Source of the DNA: Emticicia aquatica
Lineage (GTDB): Bacteria > Bacteroidota > Bacteroidia > Cytophagales > Spirosomataceae
Direction: 5' to 3'
DNA length: 64,000 nucleotides
NCBI RefSeq assembly: GCF_923079645.1
Contig: NZ_CAKLPY010000002.1
Location: 1,488,001 to 1,552,000, forward strand
Below, one piece after another: positions 1 to 7,709 of this stretch (its first letter is position 1; each line of letters begins with the position of its first letter). The translations under genes and the position numbers were made by a program. The notes under the pieces were generated by a model. It saw nothing but the letters and a program-made list of their open reading frames with translations, was not told the origin of the DNA and did not search any database.

Positions 1-2213
1 CCATTTTCATTCAACGTATAAAATTCTTTGTTATCAACCACACTCACATAATGTCTGGCTCTGAAAGTTAAGCCCATTTTATTGGTAAAATTATATTTCA
101 GGTTTAATACATTATCAACGGTATTTACTTTTCTGATGGCAAATAAAATGCTGTTATCGTCGAGTGTGGCGGTGTAGCCTAAACCTCTTGGGCGTGGCTG
201 AAAACCAATTTGATGCCCAATCGAAAACTTACTACTAAAACGGTAGTTTTGCCCTAAAAATAAGTCTATACCTGAAATTTTATAGAAATTCAAGAAAACT
301 CGCTCGACTGCTTCAGCATTAATTGAATATTTTTTTGCTGAATTTGACTCAATCCAACCACCCAAAGCAATGCTATTACCTCGCTTGAAAACATAACCTT
401 CATTGCGAGGTTCGTAAAAATCATTTTGGGCTGGGCGATAGTTACCAAAAAGTCCAAACCAAATCAGTTTTTTTGTTTGAGCGTTGATATTTACTTGCAA
501 ATTTGACTGTTGATATTTGCTTTTTATATTACCAATTGGCGAGAATAAATTACTCAAGCTTCCATTCAAATTAAGGAAAAGGCGGTTGTACCAACCTTTG
601 GGTTCGGTGTATCTGTAACCAACATAAAAGCTATGATTGATAAAGTTGTTATTGGTAAAATAGCCTAAATCATTGCTATTAAATTTGGTGTCAGTCAATG
701 CTTGTGAAACATTAAAGTTAAACCTTCCGCTGGTTTTACCGAAACTAAGGGTATGGCTGTATCCCAAAGCGTTTTCACTGTCAGATGTTTTATATTTTAG
801 GCGACTAACTGATGCACTTCCTGATAAATTATAGGTATTTTTCTTGTCAAAAAAACTAAATAACCCAGCACTTACATTGGCATTATAATCATTACTTCCT
901 CTAGTTACGTTTGTGTTTACAAAACTTATACTTGAGTTATGTTTGAATGTTTGGTCAAGCACAATTAAGTTGTAATTGGTGGTCGGATTTGTCTCAAATT
1001 TACGTATTTCGCCTGTTTCGATATTTTCTATGGTAGCAAATTGTGCTTGAGTTACGGCATTTAAAATGCCAATTCCAAGTCCGTTTTTAGTTCTCCCAGA
1101 TATTTTTGACGCATTGATTAATTTTGCTTCCGATGGATTTTTTATCATTTTTTCATTAGATTTTACATCGTCGTAAGCGTCATATAAATGAATGGGTGTT
1201 CCGCCGATTCGGCGTGAATAAAATAAGTTTCCCTTATTGAAAAGCTCTGTGCCTTCGGTAAAAAAAGAACGATATTCATTAAATTTAACTTCAAATGGCG
1301 TAAGATTCAAGACTTTATTATCGCTTTGAACTTGCCCAAAATCAGGAATCAAAGTAGCATCCAAAGTGAAAGCTTGATTTAAGCCAAGTTTTAGGTCAAG
1401 ACCACCTGAAATCTGATTTGTCCAATTTTTTTGGTCCGTTAAATTGGTCGGAAAATGATTTCCATAAACCGAAAAATACGGAAAAAGTTGTAGGCGTAGC
1501 GGAGGCTTAATATTGGTAATGCCTGTCCACTGACCTTCTTGGGTCAAAAATCCATTGATATTTGGATTAATGGCATTCCAAGTATATTGTTGTTCCGTTT
1601 TTCGACGCCGACGAGTAATATTCATTCCCCAATTTTGTACTTTATCTTTACTAAATCGAATGGCTGAATAAGGTAAAAACATTTCAAAGCTCCAGCCTTT
1701 ATCATGAATCACGACCGCACTTTTCCAAACGGCATTCCAACTAAAATCTTCGCCACCATTATTACTGTTTTGATTGGAAGTCATTTTTGCATCCCATTGC
1801 TCTCCAAGCGGAGTCAAGAAATATTCAAAACCGTTTAATTTATCGTTGTAAGTATCGAAAATCAATCCAATATAATCATTCGTTCCGAAACCGTCTCGAC
1901 CGACTAATTCTTTGGCAATGCTATCAATGTTTCGCTCAAAGCACGTTCCGCCAAAATAAATTCCTGCATCATCATACATCAAAAATGTTTCTGTATGATT
2001 GCCTTTTTCTTCTTTTCGACCAATAACAGGTCTAAATTCAGTATAATCATCGGCTTTTGCAGCATCTTGCCAAGCTAAATCATTGAGTTTCCCATCAATA
2101 ATTACTGCTTTTGTGGTTCTTTTTGCTTCGAGCGAACGTGGTACGATTTGACCAAAAGTCTGTTTTAAGCCAACACTTGAGAGCGTTAGTAAAAATAAAA
2201 TAAGCTTTTTCAT
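1..2213 (-). CDS. DUF5916 / CBM9-like domain protein, exported, C-terminus cut by window edge
   Basis: The frame is open from ATG at 2213 to the window edge, giving 737 codons without a stop. It opens with an MKK-type signal peptide of about 21 residues ending near TFGQ. Next comes a carbohydrate-binding family 9-like beta-sandwich (about residues 35-235; markers IIDGKLNDLAWQ and DYIGLIFDTYNDK). The rest matches the DUF5916 region, with alternating hydrophobic and aromatic strands typical of an outer-membrane barrel and the segments PDFGQVQSD and FFTEG. Family members are predicted exported proteins of Bacteroidota; substrate and role are unknown. A perfect -7 box TAGATTTG (complement of 2245-2252) lies about 35 bases before the start. 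The family is usually somewhat over 800 residues, so perhaps 100 residues lie outside the window. Confidence 0.88.
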   Translation of the reverse strand, partial: MKKLILFLLTLSSVGLKQTFGQIVPRSLEAKRTTKAVIIDGKLNDLAWQDAAKADDYTEFRPVIGRKEEKGNHTETFLMYDDAGIYFGGTCFERNIDSIAKELVGRDGFGTNDYIGLIFDTYNDKLNGFEYFLTPLGEQWDAKMTSNQNSNNGGEDFSWNAVWKSAVVIHDKGWSFEMFLPYSAIRFSKDKVQNWGMNITRRRRKTEQQYTWNAINPNINGFLTQEGQWTGITNIKPPLRLQLFPYFSVYGNHFPTNLTDQKNWTNQISGGLDLKLGLNQAFTLDATLIPDFGQVQSDNKVLNLTPFEVKFNEYRSFFTEGTELFNKGNLFYSRRIGGTPIHLYDAYDDVKSNEKMIKNPSEAKLINASKISGRTKNGLGIGILNAVTQAQFATIENIETGEIRKFETNPTTNYNLIVLDQTFKHNSSISFVNTNVTRGSNDYNANVSAGLFSFFDKKNTYNLSGSASVSRLKYKTSDSENALGYSHTLSFGKTSGRFNFNVSQALTDTKFNSNDLGYFTNNNFINHSFYVGYRYTEPKGWYNRLFLNLNGSLSNLFSPIGNIKSKYQQSNLQVNINAQTKKLIWFGLFGNYRPAQNDFYEPRNEGYVFKRGNSIALGGWIESNSAKKYSINAEAVERVFLNFYKISGIDLFLGQNYRFSSKFSIGHQIGFQPRPRGLGYTATLDDNSILFAIRKVNTVDNVLNLKYNFTNKMGLTFRARHYVSVVDNKEFYTLNEN

Positions 2214-2727
2214 AATTGTCGTTTATAATTTGTTTTTGTGGTTGCAAATCTATTTTCATTTGCTTTGAATGAGCATTAAGAAATGTTAAGTAGCTGTTTT
2301 TTAACAATTATTAATAAACTGTGGATACTCATCAAATAAAAAAAGGTTACAAAAAGTGATTGATAGAAACGACATATTTTTTGTTTAAAAGTTGCATGGA
2401 TTTTAATTTTGCCAGAACTTTATTTTCTGGTTTTTGATAATTTAACTTTTTCATAATTTTGTGTACTGTATGTCCTAAACCCTAATTTTAGACAGCAGTA
2501 TTTAATTTTCAAAACCTGTGCCAATTTTTTTAAACAACTTACTATCAGTATTTTAGATAATTTTTATTAAAAATATTTGTCCGAAAACGGACAAGTTTAG
2601 TACGCCTTCGGACATTGGGACGATTGGGCATTTATACTTTTTAGACAGGCTAATTGTATTTTTAAATGAACAAACGTATATTTGAAGACGTTAGAATAAA
2701 TTATGAAAAAGTAGAAATAAAACCAAC
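2214..2727. other. intergenic region between divergent genes
   Basis: This 514-base, very AT-rich stretch separates the DUF5916 gene from the WYL regulator. It holds a -7 box for the leftward gene at 2245-2252 and a complete promoter for the rightward gene at 2654-2684. In the middle (about 2300-2620) I see no convincing ORF, RNA or repeat. Confidence 0.6.
2654..2684 (+). promoter_or_regulatory. Bacteroidota-type promoter for the WYL regulator
   Basis: TTG at 2654-2656, a 20-base spacer and TATATTTG at 2677-2684 match the -33/-7 consensus (TTG, about 19-21 bases, TAnnTTTG) of the primary sigma factor in Bacteroidota. The box ends 43 bases before the ATG at 2728. Confidence 0.6.
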
Positions 2728-3417
2728 ATGAATCGAATTGATAGATTATTTGGGATATTAACTTTGTTGCAGTCAAGGAAATACGTTTTGGCTGAAAAAA
2801 TTGCGGATAAGTTTAAAATCAGTATCCGTACAGTTTATCGTGATTTGAAAGCCCTCAGTGAGTCGGGGATTCCTTTGAGTTTTGAGCCAAATAAAGGCTA
2901 TTTTGTGGTTCAGGGTTATTTTCTGCCGCCCATTTCGCTTTCTACAGAAGAAGCAAATGCCCTTTTACTCATGGAATCAATGGTGTATGGTTTTACAGAT
3001 AAATCAATACAAAAACATTATACCGATGCGTTGAATAAAATTAAGTCGATTTTGCCAACATCGCAGAAAGAAAAAGCAGAGTTTTTAACCAATAATATCA
3101 AATATCAAGTTCCTGCCAGACTCAAACAAGATTATGAGCATTTAGCAATTCTACAAAAAACAATTGCCTCTAAAACCGTCATTTCTTTTGCTTACAAAAA
3201 TAATAAAGAAGAAATCAGCAAACGCCAAGCCGAACCAATTGGGTTGATTTTTTATGCTTTCGGATGGCACGTGATTGCTTGGTGTTATAAACGAAATGAA
3301 TACCGAGATTTTAATGTTTCAAGAATGTCTGATATTGAAGACACATTCCAAGTTTTCAAGAAAAATGACCACATTGAAGTAAGCGACTATATGCCCCAAT
3401 TGCCTGTTAATTATTAA
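2728..3417 (+). CDS. WYL-domain HTH transcriptional regulator (YafY type)
   Basis: The 229-residue protein has an N-terminal HTH_11 winged helix (about 5-60; IADKFKISIRTVYRDLKAL) and a C-terminal WYL domain (about 140-205). WYL domains are SH3-like modules that sense ligands in many one-component regulators. The signature tripeptide here reads W180-H181-V182 in GWHVIAWC, a variant of the canonical W-Y-L. The length is standard for YafY-like regulators. The gene has its own promoter (2654-2684). Thirty bases after its stop is a perfect palindrome (3447-3468) that precedes dinB, and a second copy precedes the small gene at 9022. I infer that this protein binds both sites, as activator or repressor. 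Its signal is unknown. Confidence 0.9.
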   Translation: MNRIDRLFGILTLLQSRKYVLAEKIADKFKISIRTVYRDLKALSESGIPLSFEPNKGYFVVQGYFLPPISLSTEEANALLLMESMVYGFTDKSIQKHYTDALNKIKSILPTSQKEKAEFLTNNIKYQVPARLKQDYEHLAILQKTIASKTVISFAYKNNKEEISKRQAEPIGLIFYAFGWHVIAWCYKRNEYRDFNVSRMSDIEDTFQVFKKNDHIEVSDYMPQLPVNY

Positions 3418-3446
3418 AATAAATATTTATAAAATTCTTTGAAAAG

Positions 3447-3468
3447 CACTGACATAGGGTTGTCAGTG
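3447..3468. promoter_or_regulatory. 22-bp palindrome, candidate WYL-regulator operator (copy 1)
   Basis: CACTGACA, the six bases TAGGGT, then TGTCAGTG form perfect 8-bp arms. The site lies between the regulator stop and the DinB start at 3511. The same core (CTGACA-TAGGGT-TGTCAG) recurs at 8954-8971. The outer bases differ between copies but remain paired in each, which suggests a dimer binding site. Confidence 0.6.
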
Positions 3469-3510
3469 ACACACAGTTGCTTTGTATCATTAACTAAAAC
3501 AACACAAAGT

Positions 3511-4008
3511 ATGTCAATGATTGCAATGTATCTCAAAGAATTGGAGCAAGAATCACTTGTTACACGTAAAATGTTGTCTATCATTCCCGATGATAAATAT
3601 GACTGGCAGCCGCACCCAAAAAGTATGACAATTCGTACATTGGCCACGCACATTGCTGAGTTACCAACTTGGATAACAATGGCTCTGACTACTGATGAAT
3701 TAGATTTTGCCTCAGCTTCATACGACCCAACAATCATTAATAATACGGCTGATTTGCTTGCTCTATTTGAGGCATCATTGATTGACGGAAGGTCACAATT
3801 AATTGCTGAAAATGAAGAAAAACTCTCCGAAACTTGGACTTTACGTTCAGGGGACCACATACACATGGTAATGACAAAAGCCGAAACTGTTCACCATGCT
3901 TTGTGTCAAACGATTCATCACAGAGCCCAATTGGGTGTTTTCTTGAGATTGTTGGACGTACCAATTCCTGGAACTTATGGGCCAAGTGCCGATGATACAA
4001 ATTTCTAA
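3511..4008 (+). CDS. DinB-family protein
   Basis: This 165-residue protein fits the DinB/YfiT four-helix bundle. Putative metal-ligand histidines lie in ATHIAELPTW and in the C-terminal HHRAQLG segment, which is followed by the family ending LLDVPIPGTYGPS. Such proteins are metal-dependent and often stress-linked; several are thiol transferases, but the substrate here is not evident. I chose ATG 3511. A TTG at 3439 would add 24 residues, but they would be encoded across the 3447-3468 palindrome and do not look like this family. The gene ends at a clear terminator (4070-4096). It is probably controlled by the adjacent WYL regulator. Confidence 0.85.
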   Translation: MSMIAMYLKELEQESLVTRKMLSIIPDDKYDWQPHPKSMTIRTLATHIAELPTWITMALTTDELDFASASYDPTIINNTADLLALFEASLIDGRSQLIAENEEKLSETWTLRSGDHIHMVMTKAETVHHALCQTIHHRAQLGVFLRLLDVPIPGTYGPSADDTNF

Positions 4009-4069
4009 AATAAAAATTAGTAAAAATTTTATGAAAAAGCTATTTTAAGGCTGACGCATCCATGCAACC

Positions 4070-4100
4070 AAAGAGGTCTTAATAAGGCCTCTTTTTATTT
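4070..4100 (+). terminator. rho-independent terminator after dinB
   Basis: An 11-bp stem (4070-4080 with 4084-4094, one G-U pair) has a 3-base loop and is followed by a T-rich run. It touches the stop codon of the convergent small gene at 4095. Confidence 0.75.
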
Positions 4101-4346
4101 TTTGGTACTATCCATTTTTGCCGAATTTGCAGTTGCAATCGAATCTCTATCGAAATAGGCTTTTTTTGTAACATCTGAAGCCTTTTTGGTTGTTCCGAAA
4201 GTAATTAAACCAGCGAGATAAGCGATACCCATCAAAGCTAAAATAAGCCCAAATCCCCATCCCCAAAAACGCTTGTAGTTCAGTTTTTTTTCTTCCATTA
4301 TTTCGCTTTTTGTCTCAATAATGGCTTTATCTTTTTTGTTCATCAT
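4095..4346 (-). CDS. small single-pass membrane protein of unknown function
   Basis: I do not recognise this gene. From ATG 4346 it encodes about 83 residues: a charged N-terminus (NKKDKAIIETKSEIMEEKK), one transmembrane helix (about WGFGLILALMGIAYLAGLI) and a polar, lysine-rich tail. ATG 4343 and ATG 4298 (MEEKKLNYKRF) are equally possible starts. The frame stays open further upstream to about 4436, but that extension looks like non-coding AT-rich translation. Convergent with dinB and isolated from other minus-strand genes. Confidence 0.5.
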   Translation of the reverse strand: MMNKKDKAIIETKSEIMEEKKLNYKRFWGWGFGLILALMGIAYLAGLITFGTTKKASDVTKKAYFDRDSIATANSAKMDSTKK

Positions 4347-4571
4347 GCATTGCTTTGTTAAAAATAACTTATCAGGAAAGGTACATTGCTTGAGAACAGA
4401 AAATACTATGAATGTGTGAATGATGTAAATAATCAAAATAATGTTGTAAGTATTGGGTCTTCGGCGGTTTAAAAATGTGGTGAAAGGTTTTTAAACTTAA
4501 TTTTCAATATTTAAAGAGTGTTTTGGTTTATCGACGTTCGTTATTCATATTTGTTGAAAAATGTTAAAATT

Positions 4572-5162
4572 ATGACCGAAATTGAAATATTGGGAAAAGC
4601 CTTTCAATCTTTTGCTGGAATGAGTAGTGAAGCGTTTCAGCTTTCATTAAAATATTGGCAAGTAAAAACTTACAAAAAAGGCGAATTTTATAACGATTTT
4701 CAGCAAGTTTGTAAACATTTGGGCTTTGTGTTGGAAGGCGTTTTTAGAACTTACTATGTTGATGAAAAAACTGCTGACGAGAAAAATATTTTTTTCTACA
4801 CCAACAATCAATTAGTGGTTTCGTATGCGAGTTTTATTAACCAGATTCCGTGTCATTTTTATACGCAGTCGATGGTGGCCTCCAAAGTAATATATATCCA
4901 TTTTGATAATCTGACTACCCTTTATCGAGAGTCGCATGAGTGGGAGCGATTAGGCCGATTGATTGCCGAACAAGCGTCAAACATTGCACTTAATCGTACC
5001 GAAAGTTTACTTTTTCAAACGCCCGAACAACGTTATTTAGATTTAATATCGCATCATCCGGCTATTATGAATACAATTCCGTTGTATCATATATCTTCCT
5101 ATTTAGGTATTCAAGGGCCGTCATTGAGTCGGATTAGAAAACGAATTTCAGAAAAAAATTAA
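4572..5162 (+). CDS. Crp/Fnr-family transcriptional regulator
   Basis: From ATG 4572 the product is 196 residues. It has a cyclic-nucleotide-binding-type beta-roll (about 20-120; YKKGEFYNDF, LGFVLEGVFRTYY) and a C-terminal winged helix (about 145-195; HISSYLGIQGPSLSRIRKRI). It lacks the PRxxxA phosphate-binding cassette of true Crp proteins and the cysteines of Fnr, as is common in short Bacteroidota members, so its effector is unknown. An upstream start at 4518 would add 18 non-family residues. It lies 99 bases upstream of osmC on the same strand and may regulate it, but no operator was identified. Confidence 0.85.
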   Translation: MTEIEILGKAFQSFAGMSSEAFQLSLKYWQVKTYKKGEFYNDFQQVCKHLGFVLEGVFRTYYVDEKTADEKNIFFYTNNQLVVSYASFINQIPCHFYTQSMVASKVIYIHFDNLTTLYRESHEWERLGRLIAEQASNIALNRTESLLFQTPEQRYLDLISHHPAIMNTIPLYHISSYLGIQGPSLSRIRKRISEKN

Positions 5163-5261
5163 TTGTTGTTTACGATTTTAACTTAGGTTAAAGTTTTTGT
5201 TGAAGCTGATGCTGACCTTTGTATCATCAATTCAAAATAAACATTTTAAACAATAAAGACA

Positions 5262-5678
5262 ATGAAATTTACAAGACAAGCATCTGCAAATTGGAAAGGT
5301 ACAGGAATGGAAGGCGTAGGAACGGTTTCTACTCAAAGTACAACTTTAGATAAAGCACAGTTATCATTCAAAACTCGTTTTGCTGACGGTGTTGGAACAA
5401 ATCCAGAAGAACTTATCGGAGCGGCACATGCAGGATGTTTTTCTATGAAATTTAGTTTTGTATTAAATGAATTAGGCTTTACAGCAGAAAACATTGATAC
5501 TAATGCAAAAGTTGTTTTTGAAGATGGCAAAATCACGAATATTCATTTAGAATTGACAGCTTCAATACCAAACATTACTGAAGAACAATTTCAAGAAGCA
5601 GCTTTAAATGCTAAAGCTAATTGCCCAATTTCGCAATTATTTAATGCCGAAATTTCTTTAACAGCTACTTTGGTTTAA
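5262..5678 (+). CDS. OsmC-family peroxiredoxin
   Basis: The 138-residue protein matches the OsmC/Ohr fold over its whole length. The two redox cysteines are visible: C59 in AAHAGCFSM and C121 in KANCPISQ. Such enzymes reduce organic hydroperoxides in the cytoplasm using dihydrolipoamide-type thiols. The motif order and the TNPEELIGAAHAGC signature fit the OsmC branch better than Ohr. It follows the Crp/Fnr gene by 99 bases and ends in a strong shared terminator. An imperfect -7-like GACCTTTG lies at 5214-5221. Confidence 0.92.
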   Translation: MKFTRQASANWKGTGMEGVGTVSTQSTTLDKAQLSFKTRFADGVGTNPEELIGAAHAGCFSMKFSFVLNELGFTAENIDTNAKVVFEDGKITNIHLELTASIPNITEEQFQEAALNAKANCPISQLFNAEISLTATLV

Positions 5679-5730
5679 ATAAAATTAGCAAGCTGATAAA
5701 ACGGGCTGTTAATGGCTGCCACGCTTTCAC

Positions 5731-5775
5731 AACGCTGATTATCACAGATAAATAACTGTGATAATCAGCGTTATT
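5731..5775. terminator. bidirectional terminator between osmC and the DUF1624 gene
   Basis: A perfect 17-bp stem (5731-5747 with 5756-5772) has an 8-base loop and is followed by ATTTTTT on the plus strand. It lies between two convergent genes. Confidence 0.85.
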
Positions 5776-5781
5776 TTTTAG

Positions 5782-6933
5782 CTATAAATACCGTAACCAA
5801 GTTTTTTCGGGATGTTGGCTTTTATAATTACTATACCATTTAGAAATCGGATACATAATCAAAATCACATTAAACCAAGCCAAATAAACTTGTGGTAGCG
5901 TAATTCCATCATCGTTTTTGGGGCGACCGAGCGTCTGTTCATTAAAAACAAAATCTCCCCAATGATAACCTTTAGTCAAGAATATAACTATCAAAAATGT
6001 GCGAATCACGTACCAATGAATGAGGTAATAAAATAGTGGAACACTGCCAAATACTTTAAAAAATTTCAGTTTATCTGCTCCATACATTTCAGTTAACCAT
6101 AAAAGAGCAAAAGCAATTCCGAGCATACAAAGCGTAAAGTCGAGCGATGGAGCATTTTTAGATACATTTATAAATGATAAAAATGTAAAAAAAGGCTTTG
6201 TTTGAACACTCCATGCAACAGGGTCTCCGTAAATATTTATCAACCTCAAAACCACAAACGCAATTAAAAATCCTCCTGCCATTTTCATGAAAAATCTAAT
6301 TCTATTTGGTTTTTCTACTAAAAAATATTCGCCTAAACCATAGCCAAGTAGCATAATTGACCACCACGGCAGTATTGGATAAGCCAAAATCAGCAATCTT
6401 TCGCCAAGTGGAAGGACGGTAAGCACGAATAATGGACTCAAAGTGTTTCTAAGACCCGATTCGGGGACTAAAGCAAACAGTCCGTAAAATACCATAATAA
6501 AACTGCCGATACCCAAAGCAATTTTGTGTGATTTGCCAACCAATAATGATAGCAATAGAAAACCCACGCCAATGGCAGCAATGACCTGAAAAAGTAAAGT
6601 ATGAAAGCCAATGTCTGACCAAATTCCGAAGGATACGATACTAAACTCCAAGAATATCAGCCAAATACCACGAGTAAGCAAAAACTTACGGCTCTCATTG
6701 ATATTATTTTGTCGTTTGGCCGAAATGTAAGCTGATACACCTGACAAAAAAACAAAAGTAGGGGCACATAGGTGTGTAATCCAGCGAGTAAAGAAAAGGG
6801 CAGGGTAAGTATTTGATAAATCTGTAGGATTTTGTGTGAGAGCATTTTGTAGTAAAAAGTCTCGTGTATGGTCGAGTGCCATAATGAGCATAACAATGCC
6901 ACGAACAACATCAATTGAAGTAATTCTTTTCAT
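5782..6933 (-). CDS. DUF1624 / heparan-alpha-glucosaminide N-acetyltransferase-like membrane protein
   Basis: The 383-residue integral membrane protein begins with the DUF1624 signature SIDVVRGIVMLIMALDHTRDF and has about ten hydrophobic helices. The family is related to HGSNAT and other acyltransferase-3-like enzymes that move acyl groups across the membrane. The conserved Asp and His at the N-terminus (ALDH) and the second signature near FTRWITHLCAPTFVFLSG are intact. The bacterial acceptor substrate is unknown. The gene is alone on the minus strand, divergent from the TetR gene. Confidence 0.88.
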   Translation of the reverse strand: MKRITSIDVVRGIVMLIMALDHTRDFLLQNALTQNPTDLSNTYPALFFTRWITHLCAPTFVFLSGVSAYISAKRQNNINESRKFLLTRGIWLIFLEFSIVSFGIWSDIGFHTLLFQVIAAIGVGFLLLSLLVGKSHKIALGIGSFIMVFYGLFALVPESGLRNTLSPLFVLTVLPLGERLLILAYPILPWWSIMLLGYGLGEYFLVEKPNRIRFFMKMAGGFLIAFVVLRLINIYGDPVAWSVQTKPFFTFLSFINVSKNAPSLDFTLCMLGIAFALLWLTEMYGADKLKFFKVFGSVPLFYYLIHWYVIRTFLIVIFLTKGYHWGDFVFNEQTLGRPKNDDGITLPQVYLAWFNVILIMYPISKWYSNYKSQHPEKTWLRYL

Positions 6934-7030
6934 AATTTATTCGGTAGTTTTTGTGTTTTCAAATATAATTAAAAACAAGCTTTTTTGGAAAAATGAAATG
7001 ATAGAGTCAAAAAAAATAAATACCCCTTTT

Positions 7031-7057
7031 AAAAGAACGAACATTCATTTATATTTG
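7031..7057. promoter_or_regulatory. TetR operator 1 overlapping the tetR -7 box
   Basis: AAAAGAA, CGAACA, TTCATTT (7031-7050) is a near-palindrome with one mismatch in 7-bp arms. TATATTTG (7050-7057), a perfect -7 element, starts at its last base. It shares its core with the site at 7671-7690, so autorepression by the adjacent TetR protein is likely. Confidence 0.65.
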
Positions 7058-7065
7058 CATTGAAT

Positions 7066-7656
7066 ATGAGAATACGTGACGAACATAAAGAACAAGTTGT
7101 TAAACAAAAAGCTCTTGAATTGCTTGTAAATCAAGGTTTTGAGGGTTTTAGTATGCAAAAACTAGCACGAGCTGCGAATGTTTCGCCTGCAACGCTTTAT
7201 ATTTATTACAAAGATAAAGAAGACCTGATTGTGAGCATCGGGCGTGAAATTGGCGAAAAATTGAATCAAGAAATATTCAAAAACTTTGATACAAATGCTT
7301 CTTTTACCGAAGGAATGCGAGTTCAATGGCAAAATCGAGCCAATTTTATGCTGAGTCATCAACTTGAAATGACTTTTTATGAACAAATAAAAAGCTCAAC
7401 TTTTCGAGAAGCTATTTCTGCTGATATTGTTTCAGAATTTAGAGAAAAAATGAGCATTTTTATGCAAAATGCCATAAACAGAAAAGAAGTAAAACCAATA
7501 CCGATTGAGGTTTTTTGGTCGGTAGCTTATGCTCCATTGTATAATTTGCTTCGTTTTCATAATGAAGGAAAAAATATAGGAGGCCAACCTTTTGAATTTA
7601 GTAATGAAATTATGTGGCAAACATTCGATTTGGTAATGAAAGCCTTTAAAATTTAA
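7066..7656 (+). CDS. TetR/AcrR-family transcriptional regulator
   Basis: The 196-residue protein has an N-terminal TetR helix-turn-helix (about 5-55; KALELLVNQGFEGFSMQKLARAANVSPATLYIYYKDKEDL in outline) and an all-helical ligand-binding region. ATG 7066 is preferred over TTG 7060. It is followed after 53 bases by an MFS exporter. Palindromes sharing a core lie before both genes (7031-7050 and 7671-7690), the usual arrangement for a repressor of its own drug-efflux pump. The -7 box ends only 8 bases before ATG, so the transcript is probably almost leaderless. Confidence 0.92.
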   Translation: MRIRDEHKEQVVKQKALELLVNQGFEGFSMQKLARAANVSPATLYIYYKDKEDLIVSIGREIGEKLNQEIFKNFDTNASFTEGMRVQWQNRANFMLSHQLEMTFYEQIKSSTFREAISADIVSEFREKMSIFMQNAINRKEVKPIPIEVFWSVAYAPLYNLLRFHNEGKNIGGQPFEFSNEIMWQTFDLVMKAFKI

Positions 7657-7670
7657 AAAATTTACTACAT

Positions 7671-7690
7671 AAATAAACGAACATTTATTT
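7671..7690. promoter_or_regulatory. TetR operator 2 upstream of the MFS gene
   Basis: AAATAAA, CGAACA, TTTATTT is a perfect 7-bp-arm palindrome with the same central six bases as operator 1. It lies 20 bases before the MFS start. Confidence 0.65.
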
Positions 7691-7709
7691 AATTAAAAAT
7701 ATTGTTTCT

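Noticed and set aside
3414..3866. 150-codon minus-strand ORF
   Set aside because: It is antisense to dinB, which has clear family motifs.
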